From positions 43,140 through 107,139 of the forward strand of contig BQKZ01000918.1 in assembly GCA_036244855.1 (NCBI GenBank): 64,000 bases of DNA, given 5' to 3'. Source of the stretch: Temnopleurus reevesii. Its lineage: Eukaryota > Echinodermata > Echinoidea > Temnopleuroida > Temnopleuridae. The translations under genes and the position numbers were made by a program. The notes below the pieces were generated by a model. The model worked only from the letters and a program-made list of their open reading frames with translations. It searched no databases and was not told the DNA's origin. Below, piece by piece: positions 1-13,601 of the stretch (the stretch's first letter is position 1; each line of letters starts with the position of its first letter).

Positions 1-1464
1 AGAGTAAGAGAAAGAGAGATGAAATAACAAATGCAGTGAGATAGGGAGGGAGAGAGAGAGAGAGAGAGAAGGAGAGGACAAAAGGGAGACCAGGAACCAA
101 AAACCCAAGGCAAATTGCAGTGTCCCATATCTACACACTTTCCACACAAACACACACACACACACAACGTCAACACTCAAACACTATTGGCATCAGCGAC
201 TCCTTTCGCTTTTTGTATCCTCAGTGAATCATTGCTGTGTCATCCGTCTCTCTCCATCTCTCTCTCCCTCTACATCTCCCGTTCTCTTTCACCCATGGTG
301 TTTCTCCTCGTGTAGCTTTGTTATCCATTCATTCATTGCTCGCTAACCACTACAGAGGAGGGGGGTGTCTTCCGTGCGTCTCATACTTTCAATCACATGT
401 TATGGTTCACCATTCATCACAGTGATACAAAGGCATAAACCCAAGTATATTTCAACTCAAATGCCTGCTCGTGTAGATTCAGACTATTGATTTTCTGCGC
501 CCGAGATATTGCTCTAATCAGTAGGGCTATTGTTTTCTAATACAGTACCATACAGGCGCTCATTGCATATCGTGACAAATATTGATTCACACAAAGGCGG
601 AATATCTAGCGGAGCTGGTTCAACGAGATTGGATGATTAGTGATATGTTTGGATTGAGCGTAGATTGGAGCTGGTATCGCTTTGCATGTGATGTGTATGG
701 AATCCGATATCCGTGTTATTAAGCACGCTCAATTTTTGCTTAATTGTAAATCTGTCGCCACATTCCGAACCCGGCGTCGATGTCCGATGGTAGCCCCACC
801 GCCTGATCTAAGTCGCTGCACCGATTTATGCTATATTTTCTTGAGGAGAGTAGGTCATTGACTATTCCATACAACTCTAAAAATGATCTCCTTTCTTCTA
901 GTTGTAGACTATAACCTGAAGTAGCGTGAGCCCTGTGAGATAACGAGACGACAAATGAAGATTGGATGGGAATTAGCGAGGACTTACATCGGAGTGATTA
1001 CTTCCTTTAAAGTTTAAACGCGGGCAACCTTCATCATAAGGACTACCCCCGATAGCATGTTATTAATGTTACATCACTAATGCGCACTGTCTACTCATCA
1101 TCATTTTGACTTCCTCTATCCGTCTCTCAGATAAATGTCTCAAAGGTTGCAGATGATGACATCGCTCTGATGTTTTATTCTTCTAAATCCAAGCTTCTAA
1201 ATACTAGCAAAGGGGGAACGGTTACGCCCATTGCTTTATTCCTTCTCGGATATCACAATCCCTCATCCCTCCTGAGCTTCGCCACATCTTTGTGTCAATC
1301 ATCTTCATCATAAATCAACACAACCTCCAGACAAAGAAAGCCTCAGCCCCATTTGGTTGGAATATCTTCAAGCAAAGACAAATATTCAAAGCAGGGTTAT
1401 CATCATTGTGGTACAGTCAAGAAGATTTCCAATGACTCAGCTTGGCTTTCTCAGAATCGAAGAT

Positions 1465-1650
1465 ATTATTGTAACTTGGATTTGCCTCAAAGTCAAAGTG
1501 GAAATCTTTCATTTCGTAGCTGGAGAGCATTAGATTGCCCAACATAGCAGGAAATCAAAGCCATTATTGTAACTCGCATTTGCCTCAAATTCAAACTGGA
1601 AATCTTTCATTCCGTAGCTGGATATCATTAGATTGTCCAACGTAGTAGGA
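1465..1650. repeat. Two-copy ~98-bp tandem repeat
   Basis: 'attattgtaact' starts both copies (1465 and 1563). 'atttgcctcaaa', 'ggaaatctttcatt' and 'cgtagctgga' recur in order. Diverged at about one base in ten. An open stretch crosses it but shows no protein resemblance. Confidence 0.8.
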
Positions 1651-4600
1651 TGTTTATCTAGAACATCAACTCAATGCTCTTATGCAAGGTCACAGGGGGA
1701 GACAGTGAGATATATTCTTGGCTTTGCTAGGGGCGGTAGACATCCATACATTAAGCAACACTTCTAATGACTCGCACAGACTCATTAACATTGCGGATAC
1801 CGAGGTCGTCCTGGTCTGTTTTCCAATCCTCTTCAAACATTTAAAGATGCTATCCATTGCCATCGCACTTTGAACAAATTGTTCTTCCAACGCCAAGGGA
1901 GTAACGAGAGCATCGTGGCCAACTCTGGAGAAACGTTCAGTGTGCTGGTGTGATTAGCGGTATTAACATGTGGCTGTTGGGTGTTTGAGTTTCACACACA
2001 TACAGACGCGTACATCATAAGCTCTGACAAATTACCGCATTGATGACATGTTGTTATATCTAGACATACATCTCATTTTTCTGAGTATATTTAACGAAAC
2101 TTGGTATTATCTTTGGAAGACCTAAGGATCCATCTGTATATCTACCTGAGTGATGCTAGATTATTGAAGGAAAATTTCATTCAAGGATTTTAGGGTCTTT
2201 TACCTCCATTCAAGGATTAGTTTTGATTGGATGTTTTATTACATATTTATTGGAAGCTATTCATTTGGTCAATTCTTGCTAAAAAGCAAATGAATACCTG
2301 AAGACAGGCTACTGTAAATTGTGAACCACGATTGCACTTTGAATTGGAATATAATCCTCAAAGGGAATATGGTCAAGATATTTCTACTTCCATTTAATCA
2401 GATTTGAGGAAATTCAGAGCCTGAGACGCATTTTATTCTATCACATCCAGCTTAGCCTAGTGATCTAATTGCGGTTAGCACCGTCTCCAAATTTACATAT
2501 GGATTAAAGTGAGAGGGAGGAAAAAAAGGCGTGAATCCGGCCCCATCTCAGGTTTTCACCTAAATTGCTCAATCTTATTTACTTTGTGAGGTCAGGAAAC
2601 TTTCACCGGCAGGACACCGCAGACATCCCGACGATACGGCTTTGATTTCTTCGTCTCGGATTTGCATATTTTCCCCCAAAGTGGGAGGAGGGACGTCGCC
2701 GTTAATGTGCTTTTGAGAGAAGCCCGTGTCCGAGGCTGGCGCCGTGGAAGGCCCTCCGTAAGGGGCTCTCTCCCTCTCTCAGAGCATCTCTAGTGGGGTC
2801 GTAGCCTTAGTCCGACATACAGGCACCGATGTCTGGTAATCCAGTCAATTCTGAGACACAGGTGCTTGATTCCCTTTTGTTTTTAACGCTGCACTCTTCC
2901 AGGCAGTCGACCTGCTCGTAGACGTTCTTATTTTTTATCGGATGCGGAGCTGCTATCTCTAGAGCTCTACGTGAGGATTTTATGAAAAGGAATATTTCAC
3001 ACATTTTGACCCGAGGCAGTGAGCAAAGACGTTTTCATCTTTCTTCATCATAAGGATCCTACCATGCTGAATTGACCTGGTTCTTTACACTGACGACTTT
3101 AGATTTCTTTGAGCTTCCTTGCTTCTTCAGTCTCCATCATCATACTCATTTTCTGTGCATTACTTTTAATGAGGCTTTTAATGAGGATTATACCAGTCTG
3201 GGATGTATGATGAGAATGGATTTTGGATTTCATATGGATTACTTGCATAATCATTAGGCAAAGGATTTCCTTCCCATCTATTAAACCTCTTTGAATGAGC
3301 GAAATAATTACATTTATGACATCATGAATGTGTTTGCTATCCAGCTGCGAACTGAATTCATAGGGACTCCCAGCTACCAAATAGAAATGTCCTTTTTCCA
3401 TTCCCTATCAGGAAATGACCAGTAGCCCTCTCTAATGATTCTCCATCATTCCCGTTCCCATGGTAACTGGAGGTTGACAGATTGCTAATTCGCTCACTCA
3501 CATGCTAGATGTGACATTCAGTGTCATCGCGGTGGCTCCACTTTTCTGTCCGATCGGGCGGGATTACACGGACGAGAAAACGTGGAAGGAAAAACGACCG
3601 TCGCTCGTAAAGAGCCTACTGGCATGCATGGTCGCTTGAACTACATCTCTCCTTCCGTCAGCAGCGTCGCAACCTGACATTAAACCATTGTGCGAAGGAT
3701 GTCCACTCTGCGCCTTTAATCCACGTGTGTAGAGTGCCAAGGCAGGGCGACGACGCTCATCCAACCCGGGGAGATTGAACTCGCCCCGAGGATATATTCA
3801 CTATCTTATTTATGCATCTCTGGCGATGTCGGTATTTGTTCTTTTCATATGCTAATGCCTGTATGGTACATGTGTCCAGTAATCGCCTCCGACAGTTATG
3901 CATTTTGGATGCGGAGTAAGCTGGGGTCTCGTAAATAACATTTGGATTGTCTAGCTGGAGTGTACATGTATGTCGTGAACTTCTCGTATACTGTATGAAA
4001 GATACAATGGATTTACATTGTTGACCTGGATTATTTCTTGTGCATTGGAATACTCGTCTGGATTTACATTGCCCTTTTTCTCTCGTCCGCATAATTTAGG
4101 CTATCCTTGTGAACATCTATGAATTAAAAGTCTTTGCCTGTTCATGGCGGATATTATACTCTTCAGCATTTTCAAACATTGGATGTATCAAACAGAAAGG
4201 ATGGATTATCAGTATAATTTAACAGTGCATTTATGACCAAACAAAATGTGTCACAACTTTAACCATTTCCTTGGATTTGTATGCTAAGAAGATCTTTTGG
4301 ATTTCATAAAAATAGGATATATTCATTAATACGTGAGAACAGACCCTATATTTTGCCATGTGGAGCGCAACGTATGATAACCGTGGCAACGTGCACACAC
4401 GGGTTGTGCACAGCCCGGACACGCAGCCTGGGTCGTGGTTTCCCTGCGAATGCGTCATGAGCTTGTTCGGCTGCAAGAAAGATACAAAAAACGTAAATAT
4501 TTCATGATGTATTTTGATTTATTTTTCCCATTTCCTTGATTTTTCTCTTCTTTATTTCTCTCTTTTCTTAAAAACTTTTCTTTGATTTTTTTTCTTCCAT

Positions 4601-5141
4601 AAAATCAGGGAGATGAAGACTTCAGCATTATGATATTTTTATCATGTTAACGTTGGTTGTTGTGAATATGGACAAGGTGTCCTATTACACTGACCAACGT
4701 TCTGGGACTTTTCTCATCAAGGGGGCTTTTCGGAGATTACTAATATATTTCATTTTCCGAATCCCCTTTCTCCTTTCCTTCTCTCCTAATCAAATACCAA
4801 TTAGTCTAGAAAATACACATGTAGTCCCACTCATAAACTCTCATGTGACCTTATCAAGCCCATTAGCTTTTATTGATACATGTACCTTGCTGATTTATGA
4901 TTCTCGTTTGTGAGAAGTATTCTGGATGTACATATGTATACTATGAGTTTGTCTGGAAATAGTGGAGAGTACTTTTAGCTCTGTGTAAGACTTTCATATC
5001 AATAGGGATGTTCATGATTATGTAACATTTAAAAATTAATTGTTCAGAAGGAAAATATCTCCATTTCACATTTGCTCATCATACACAGACTTGAATAAGC
5101 GATAATGATGATGGTGAGGATGACAATTACGATGATGAATG

Positions 5142-5142
<1 letters not shown>

Positions 5143-5206
<64 letters not shown>
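5143..5206. repeat. (GAT)n microsatellite
   Basis: About 21 perfect GAT units, with imperfect GAT/GAA flanks to 5250. The Met, Ile, His and Asp runs in the frames here are artefacts of this repeat. Confidence 0.98.
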
Positions 5207-5208
<2 letters not shown>

Positions 5209-5395
5209 GATGAAGATGATCAAGATGAAGATGATGATGGTGATGACGAGGGTGACAATCATCATCCTGTGTAATCACGCAACCATTTTCCATTGTCTAG
5301 CGCATAAAACAATTGTGTCATTTGCCACTGCCAGATCTAGATCTCTCTCAGTACGTGGTTATTTAACACTGTATTGCAGCTTAGAAGATGATGCT

Positions 5396-5460
5396 TAGTC
5401 TGACTGCCCTGCCCATGCTCACACTCTGCAGAGCTGTCAGTGTACCCACACTTATACATG
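5396..5460. repeat. Dispersed TAGTCTGACTGCC repeat, copy 1
   Basis: The segment tagtctgactgccctgccc through 'ctctgcagagctgtcagtgta' matches the reverse complement of 55500-55590. The TAGTCTG end is like the hAT-like MITE at 7642, but no inverted partner was found. Confidence 0.6.
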
Positions 5461-6164
5461 TTTGCCTTGCACATCATTTCATGGAGATGATAATGATGAT
5501 AACAGATCGTTGAAAATAAACCATTTTGTATTATTTTGTATTAAATCTTTGCCATCCACCATCAAACATTTCATATGTTTAAGACATGGAAAGACAATGG
5601 TTATTCCATTTGTCACATAGTGGACATAATTTTGCCTTTGTCCATACGTTTTTTCTAATTGCTTGCCTGTCATTCTCATTTTTTCAGATGTCAATAATGA
5701 ATCTTATATCCCCTTTATTCTCAATGCTCTACTGTGTACTCAACTATCAGTCGATGGTGCCACAGTTATCGAGGGCATATCGATTATTGACAGCTTTGTA
5801 GCACCCACTCTTCCCCGACACGAATACCCTCGTTTCTCTGGCCTCCATGTTCAAGCAATTTCACACGTTTTTAAAATGAGAGTAACATGCTTCAAATGTC
5901 ACCCCCAGGCATTTGCAAAATAATAGAAACATGGTTGTGGACATCCATTGGTCTTGTCTAAGTCATTACTATGAATACTTGATGACATTTCACTGTCATT
6001 TTCTTGAAGTGACTGTCTTGAGGGAAACCCTTGCAAAAACGTCAATATTTTCACTGATCAAATAAAGTTAATGGTCACTCTCAAATGTAGATAAATTTTT
6101 TATCAAGGTTTCATACATCTAGAATTTACCATCTATGACTTACCAGTTTGAGGAATACCAAGTA

Positions 6165-6235
6165 ATTATACATTCATCAGCAAGAAATATGCATAAATTT
6201 GAATATATTAGTAATTGGCCTATTGAAGGGCTTCA
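6165..6235. repeat. Dispersed repeat fragment
   Basis: 'catcagcaagaaatatgcat' and 'atttgaatatattagtaatt' match the right part of the repeat at 45690-45860. Confidence 0.5.
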
Positions 6236-7641
6236 TATTTTCATCTGTCAAGAGGAGTCATTCGATTATGGTATTGGCTATTCTTTACTTTTGTTATTCT
6301 TCACTTTTATTTTTACTTTAGAATGAATGTACACAGGCAACACTTGGCTCCATGAAACAAACCTTTCATTTTATTTCTTACAATTTCCTCTTTGCTCTCA
6401 CCATAATTGGAATAGAAATCCATGTACCACAGTGTGGTTTAGAATAGTACCTCACCCTAACCTCAAATTTTCTATAAATCTTTAAAGAGAATCTGTAGTC
6501 CCTCAAGATGTTTTGTGAGTCCTTTTTCCGAAAACAAAATTAAAGCCCTTACAGAATACACTTCCTCAAAAGCTCCCTTGTTCTTTCTGAATCAAGTTTG
6601 TTTTACGGTGAATTGAAGAAATAAAGATTTGACCCTAATAGAGTGGCATGCATACAAGCCTTCAGAGACTAACAAGAATGACGATGGCTATTTATTTTTA
6701 TTGAAAAATGGAGGCCTTTCTTTTTCAAAACAATCGTCTGGCTTCCTTTTCTATATCCTTGTCTGATTGAAATTGAACGAAAGTTCGGTCTTGGTTTCCA
6801 TTTGTTTTGATCTTTGACCTGTTCCCTTGGCAACGGGTCAATTTGAATAAAGAAGATGGCATTCCCTAGTGGTAATGGGTACATGGATGTAGGTTATTCA
6901 CAGTGACATTTACATCCTGATTTCGTCAAAGAATGTGTCTGTTACATGTTGGGATATGTTGGAAAATTACATACGGAAGTTGTATAAGAATGCTTTATTT
7001 AGTGTTACATGTATATCAAAGTGCAATGAAACTCAGAAAAAAATATCTTCATGACATTGAATAAATTCCCCCCCCCCTTTTTTTGCTTTGTACAAACGAT
7101 GGAACAAATGATTTTAAAAATTGTCCAAGAATTTTATCAAATTATTAGCTGCATTTGTAACCGTTATGAAGATGAGGGAAATAAAATGAACAGTATGCCA
7201 TTTCCTATCCAAAAGACTTTTGACAAGGAGGAGAGAATCTTTTCTTTCATAATCTGCAGTCGTAGCTTCATTAAAACTTTCACTCAGTGTGATGTGCATT
7301 CATGTGCATACAAAGATAGTAAAAAAAAAAGAGAAGAAAATCCACCAAAATGCCAAAATCTCAAACTGGTCCTAAAGCGTGAAAATATCTGCACATGAAA
7401 ACATACCTATAACATTATATGAGCATGAAGTCAAAGTTCCAGTTCAGGCCATGCTATTTTAATATGTAATTCACTTTCTGTTTTAATATTTCTCTGTTTG
7501 ACATTTTTGGAATATGGAAGATGCTCAGTGGAGTGACTCATCTTTGTGGAATGTGGTTTTTGTTTACACTCTATAAATGTTTAGAAGATTCTGACATCCT
7601 TCATCTGTTCTTGGACCAAGAATTATTCTACTGTAATAATT

Positions 7642-7843
7642 CTAGTTTGAAAGCAGAAACCCTAGACTTTTGGTGTGTGAGTGCGCAGAGCATGATACAG
7701 GGTATGCTTGTGTGACTACATCACACACATACAGCATTGCTCTATCCGCAGTCTAGGGAGAGCATGCAAACACACATTGCATACCCTGTATCACTCTCTG
7801 TGTGTGAGCACAACGAAACCGAAGGGTCTGTTCTGGCAGACTA
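7642..7843 (+). mobile_element. hAT-like MITE (TAGTYTG termini), upstream copy
   Basis: A ~200-bp non-coding element begins ctagtttgaaagcag and ends ggtctgttctggcagacta, with an internal inverted pair around TGATACAGGGTATGC. It is related along its length to the reverse complement of 54611-54800. The flanks aataattc / aataagtc are an 8-bp target duplication with one mismatch. Confidence 0.8.
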
Positions 7844-8121
7844 AATAAGTCCTTGCTTGGACTAAATGAGTCATTGTAACAGTCAATGAGGCCAAGAAAA
7901 ATGATTGTTACCCAATAATGCCATTAAAAAAAAAAAAAGAAGCTGTAAATTGCGCATTGAAACATATTATGAAGTAAAAGTTCCAGTTCCTGCAAAGTTA
8001 TTTATGTTATTTTTTTTCTCTGTTTGAACCTATCTCCGTAGAATGTGGCATTGTTTACACTCTTTAAACGTTCACAAGATTGTGACATTCTTCATCTGTT
8101 CTGAGTCCAGAGATTTAAACC

Positions 8122-8274
8122 AGAGATGCCACCATGATAAACATGAGATGTATTTTCACATGAATTCGGGGCTTTCATTGCAAGTGGATGGCTGAGAGTG
8201 TGGTTTATGTTAGTTTGCTATCACTTTTGTTCACATATTGATTTTATGCATATTTCAGAACGATTGGCATCTCT
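8122..8274. mobile_element. AGAGATGCC-family MITE, decayed
   Basis: It runs from agagatgccaccatg to cagaacgattggcatctct and shares the interior 'tggatggctgagagtgtgg' with the family. The left terminus is mutated. Confidence 0.65.
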
Positions 8275-9534
8275 GTGAGTCCATTCCTTCCATGGTCTGT
8301 TCTCTCACTTTCTTCATCTTATTATTATTTTGCTCTCTCCCCAACTGTCTATATCGCATCGTATTTATTTTTTTTGTTCGAAACGATGCTCTATTAAATG
8401 CTTGCTTTTTCTTCACATCTTGCAACATCTTCAATTATCCAAATTGATGCTGACCGATCTGATAAAAATTCACAATTTTTCTGAGAAATTAGGTTAATCT
8501 ACTTCTTCACTTCATCAAATATGCATATTAAAGCACTAGGAGTAATGCGATGAAGCAAATAGCTGACCTCAATTTACCTAATATCTTTTTTAAACCCAAT
8601 TGAAGTAATTACATTTTCACTTGATCTGTATTTTCCCCCCAGAGGATGATCCTTCACTATCCATTGCTTTTGACCATCTGTGGTCTTTATCTGCTAGAAA
8701 GTAGGTTAAGGAATTGTGTCAGTTTAATAATTAATAAGGTAGAGCAGGAACTAGGTTTTATTGAAATAAATCATGAATACTTTATGTAATCTCATGTAAT
8801 TTGGAAGTGGTTTCTAGATGCATTATAATTTTCTATAAAATGGGTCATATTTAAAACATGAAAGGAACATATTTTGCGAATTTCGATTAATCTAGCAAAT
8901 AAAATTAGAGAAGTCATATTCTTATGTTAGTTTTTTTTTCAGCAAAAAAACAAAGAAAAAAAAATAGAAAAATAATTCAACTAGGCCTATTAAATAAAGG
9001 AGACTGCTAGTGATTTGTATATGTTTTATTGGTATTATATTTTGGGGGTATAATTCGATGTTTGGATATTTTAGATTTGTACCACACAATATTTTTTTCA
9101 CAAAATAAATAATCAATAAATATTGCATAATAAATTGTCCTTACATAGTTAGATGATTCATCTGCGGCTAAAGAGCAATCATATTTAATTTGATTTATTC
9201 TAGAATTTGGGGGTTCAGGTGAATTAGCTAACTATTTTTCAGCCTGACTCAAACATACTCATATCATCAAAACATATTTAGCCAAAGGTTGTTTACTGTA
9301 TCTCTGAGTTTTAGATTTAGGTCATGCCTCCTCATATTGCTTAAATGGAAATTATTGTGAGTGGTAATATATCTTCCATTTCATTCGCTGCAAGCCCTGT
9401 AGAATTTAATCTGAATAAGAAATGGTCTGAGCAAATGCCATTGTCCTCATAATTTCAAAAATTGAGTTTGTACTGTAAACTAGATATGAGTTGTTTGCAA
9501 TAGGTACACAATGGTTACTTTTGTCAATCCTAAA

Positions 9535-9690
9535 GCTTGCCCGAGGCTTGCCCACCATACTTAGCAACAACTAATCTATGAGAACTGGATTCTAAGTATT
9601 GTAGTTGAATTTCGAACACCGTTAAATTCATCTGCAAGAAAGGTGCATAAATATCTATAATTAAACCAGCCAAGAGGGAAACCAAAGGAA
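9535..9690. repeat. Dispersed repeat (GAGGCTTGCCCA), copy 1
   Basis: 'cccgaggcttgcccaccata', 'ctggattctaagtattgtag' and 'aagaaaggtgcataaat' match the order of motifs in 45690-45860. A shorter part occurs at 6165-6235. Class unknown. Confidence 0.6.
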
Positions 9691-10597
9691 ATCAAATATT
9701 GTAGTGCCATGGCATAAAAATAAATATTCAAATATCTATAAAGTACATATAATTCCTTTGTTGCTGAAAAATAATAATTTGCTGCTTGTGTTTAGGAATA
9801 TAATAATTATGAGCTAATTATTAATGTAAAATGTACCTCTGATGGGAAGTGTAAGTCAGAAATCTTTGGTCACCATGCAGGGTAATTAGGTACTCCTAAC
9901 GTTGCGCATGACTGGTTACCAGTTACTGCATGTAATTACCCCCATTTCACTGAGTTAAAACCTGCGAAAGGGTCACCAGTTGTGAATTCCTCTACCGACA
10001 GCTCTATGAAACACAACCCATGACTTTCATATAATTTGTTGGTTTCCGTTGTACAATTCCTACAATATGTACAGTATATTCCCAAGAAAGTGATAGATCA
10101 TTCTCATTACAAGATATTGCATTTTATATCATGATTTATGGTTACATCTAACCCGACATCTGGTGAATATCTTAAAACCATCCATGCTTCTCAATATATG
10201 GGACTGACATATGATATATGTCTTTCCCTCACTTTCTTGAATGGATGGCGAAAGATATCTCATCAAATATTCTGAAGGCCGACCAGTACTCCGAAAGGAA
10301 TAGGTGATCCATACAGCATACATTTATTTTTATTTTGGGCCAATAAAAAAACATTCATTGGTTGCCTACGTATGGCATTTTAAAAAAATGTTGTTGTTGT
10401 GGTCATTCGGTTTTTATTATATTTTATATGAAATAGTTGATAGAAATCTTCAACATCGTACTCGACAGGGTCTTGAAAACCCCTCATAATTAAAGTATTC
10501 CCCCATAATAGATGACCATCAATGTCTATTGGAAAATAAAATGAAAAACAACACTGTTATAAATGCCTCTTTCGTATTTCATAGGTGTATTCATGAA

Positions 10598-10692
10598 TTT
10601 CATATAATAATAATGATAATAATAGTTGCAATTTATGTAGTGCAAGTATACACTCTGCGGAGTGCTCAAGGCACTTTGCATTATTTGCATTA
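10598..10692 (-). mobile_element. LINE/SINE 3' tail, minus strand
   Basis: Read on minus it gives 'gtgccttgagcactcc...gcactacataaattgcaac' and an (ATT)n-like tail (aataataataatgataata on plus). This is the same 3'-end style as the elements at 18443, 26130, 49440 and 53690. Confidence 0.55.
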
Positions 10693-10828
10693 TTTTATTC
10701 AAATATGAATGAAAAGATATGGAAAAAACATGGCTTGGCCGATTTCAGATGGTCAGTCCGGTGAGGGCATCCAAACATCTTTTGAAGGCCTAATTTTAGA
10801 GGACATGGACTGTTCTCATGAATTATTT

Positions 10829-11832
10829 AATTTTTTTTTTTTTTTTTAGCAGAACTTTCTGCATTTATTGAAACAAAAAATACAAATTCATCAGAATACA
10901 AATTTAAACATACAAAATCAAACTGACAGTTTAACATAAATAATAGCATACAAGAGTAGACCAGATTAATTCATGTATTAACAAAAATATTATAAATGCA
11001 GGGGCCAGCTATCATAAGCAAAACGCTTGAAGTGGTAGCAGCCAAGAGAAAGCTACAGGAAGTAAAAAAAAGGGGATAAGTTTGTAAGGGTCTTCATAAG
11101 AAAAAATAACTACAAAAATTATATCACTTATTGATTTTTACGAGAATAAATACAGAAATAATAGATATATTACAATAAAGGGATAACGAGGGAAGTGTGG
11201 GTATTGTGTGTGCAAGTGAGTGCTCGTGCAGGTGAAAGATTTTTGTTATGACATGTACTTTGAGAGAAGATGTTTCTTTAATAAAGCTTTGAAAGAAAAA
11301 AGTGCCGCAGATTGTTTAATATTTTGAGGTAAGTTATTCCAGATATCTGGGCCATGATGTCTTATTGTTTTTTGGACTAGAATTAATTTAGGGTTTGTTA
11401 AGTGTAGGTCTGATGAATGCCGTGTGGGGTACGAGTGAATATCTCTATTGTATGAAAAGATATTTTGAAAGTGTATTGGAATATTGTTGGTAGAAAATTT
11501 ATACATAAAAATAGCAGTTTGATAAATGTTAATATCGTGAATTTTCAAGGATTTAAAACGAAAAAATAAAGGATCAGTGTGAGCTAAAAACTGGGAGTGA
11601 GAACAGATACGCAATGCTTTCTTTTGAAGACGCAGAATAGCATCAATCTTAGTCTTATTACTATATCCCCATACTATGTTGCAATAGGATAAATGTGATA
11701 AAATAAATGAGTTGTAGAGCATTAGAAGTGAATTTTGAGATAGAACAAATTTCAGTTTATATAGTATGCCAATGCCCCTTGCTATCTTCATGCTAATATT
11801 ACGAATATGATGTAGCAGCGAAGAGAACACTA
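10829..11832 (-). mobile_element. Non-LTR retrotransposon 3' fragment (reverse transcriptase C-terminus)
   Basis: On the minus strand, 11830-11246 is an open frame of 194 residues. Seen in it: LSYCNIVWGY, LQKKALRIC, a TRHSSDLHL block and HHGPDIWNNLP. These are typical of the region after the reverse transcriptase domain in Jockey/CR1/RTE-like LINEs. The 3' UTR runs to a T-tract (10829-10847 on plus), the copied poly-A tail. The 5' part, including the RT catalytic core, is missing: an ordinary 5' truncation. It is upstream of the recognised DLG exons and opposite in orientation. The open frame suggests a young insertion. Confidence 0.85.
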
Positions 11833-13400
11833 ATTAAGTCTGATTCTTCAAAGCACCACTAATTACAACATGGAATGACCATCAGAATTATTATGAGGTT
11901 TCCATATGTTTTCCCTCTTCTGGTTTTCATTCATGTAGAATGCAGTTGTAATGCATGTCAAACAAAATATGTAATATGACGAGTTCTTAGGGAATTGAGT
12001 TGTGATACATGTTGTAATGTACTGAAGTCATCATTGCCACATTAGACTATTATGATCTGGAAATATAAGGACATCGACCATTTATATCATTGAGAAGCTC
12101 AAAAATCATGTTGAGAATACTTTTAGACCAAGTTTTAAGTTCTTGGGACATCATTTTAAGTGAGAGGAGAAGCAGGCACCCATTCACCCCGTATACCCTC
12201 ATTCCCCCCCCCCTCCCACAAAAATATGAATAAGGAAAACCTGCCCCCCATTCCCCTTTCAACATATTTTTGTCATTTATGTAATTATTTTTATTCTGTT
12301 TATTTTTCTGTATACATAGGCTTGTCACAGTATCACAATTTTTTTCATTCTCATCATGAGGGTGAAACTTTTATTTTAAAGTGCCTTTGCCTCGCCCTTT
12401 ATGAGTCTTGGATCAATTACTGCCTATTATACCTGTTATTATGCTCCCTATTGCTCGTCAGGCATCTGTGAATCTAGTCAGATCAATAATGGAGTACTTT
12501 CTAATTAATGTTAATGTAAACAATGCTCCAAGCATAGTCGACCCACAGCTCCATACTGCACCATATCGTTTGCATGCCATTAAAGGTAGAATACTTCTTT
12601 TGCAGCCTAAAATTTGACTTTCCAAGATTGTTGTGTTATGTTGAATAGTACTAAATGTGAGAACTTATCACCAATCAATTAAGCACAAAGATTGGTCTTG
12701 ATAGGCGCATTTATAAATTCCAATAATTATTCTTCTATTCGGGCCTCGAAGTAATGGACCGTGCATTTAAAATTCAAAACAGCCGTTAACCCCTCGTTGA
12801 CCAATAGCGCAAGAGTCTCTCTAAATGCGTATTCCACATGGTGTGGCAGTGTATTGAAGTGCACACTGTATGTGCTCTTACAATGTTTTTTGTGTGTGTG
12901 GTACCGTAATACACAAGGAGTATCGCGAAACTGTTGGTGTCAAGATGAATTTATGATAGAATAGATTTTTATTTCAATTAAATATTCTGGACTACATTCG
13001 ACCAGAATACTTCATAGAGGTTATTATTTTGGCATATCCGAGATACACAACAAGTTGTAAGCATAACCGTAATGTGTGCAAATGTAGTTTTATACCTTTA
13101 ATACAGACACAAGATTGATATTGTGCTTTAGGTAGCAGTCGCAATATGAAGCATTTGGTTATCCAAATACATGCATGTTCTAAATTGATATTAATATGAT
13201 GAATTGCCTTCAAGCATACTTCAACTGTTTGGAAAATCCATCATGCTAACCGAATAATTCAAAATGCCTCGTAGAATGATGAAAGATTGAATGTCATACT
13301 CTGCAGTATATTTCAAAATCAATTATCCAAGCATTTTTTTTTCATTCAATAAAATCCCAATTAATGTTAATGCAAATTATGCTGTTAGCAATTGTAATAT

Positions 13401-13601
13401 ACTGTATAAGCTGAAATTTTCGCGGTGGTTTTATTTTCGCTAATTTCACGGTTATGGCCTCGCGAAAATTTCCACTCTATATGATGCACATTCATTTGTG
13501 TACAAACACTTTCAAAAACGTGAAAATAACAACACGCCAATGTGTCAAACTGGTCAGAAATCGCGAAAATATCTGTACGCCAAAATATTGGCTTATACAG
13601 T
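13401..13601. mobile_element. TA-flanked MITE with ACTGTATAAGC termini
   Basis: Left end actgtataagctgaaatttt, right end caaaatattggcttatacagt, with TA-rich flanks. 'tcgcgaaaat'-type motifs recur inside. Decayed relatives appear around 7240-7420 and 15030-15125, sharing 'tcaaactggtc' or 'atatctgtacg'. Non-coding, Tc1/mariner-like by termini and likely TA target. Confidence 0.7.

Larger units (their letters stand above)
1..7641. other. Left flank: no supported gene
   Basis: Mostly unique AT-rich DNA with an AG microsatellite (about 50-70), the two-copy repeat at 1465, moderately CpG-rich patches (about 2590-2810 and 3530-3780), the GAT run at 5143 and repeat fragments at 5396 and 6165. No frame resembles a known protein. 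An upstream DLG exon or promoter could be here unrecognised. Confidence 0.6.

Noticed and set aside
1353..1547. 64-residue frame as possible upstream exon
   Set aside because: Overlaps the two-copy 98-bp repeat; no L27 or other DLG N-terminal motif.
3099..4092. 100-111 residue minus-strand frames
   Set aside because: No similarity, no splice structure, ordinary AT-rich DNA; consistent with chance.
5044..5398. His-, Ile-, Met- and Asp-rich frames (also at 18657-19106, 38094-38399, 39065-39383, 54797-55360)
   Set aside because: Translations of GAT microsatellites in different frames; some cross N gaps.
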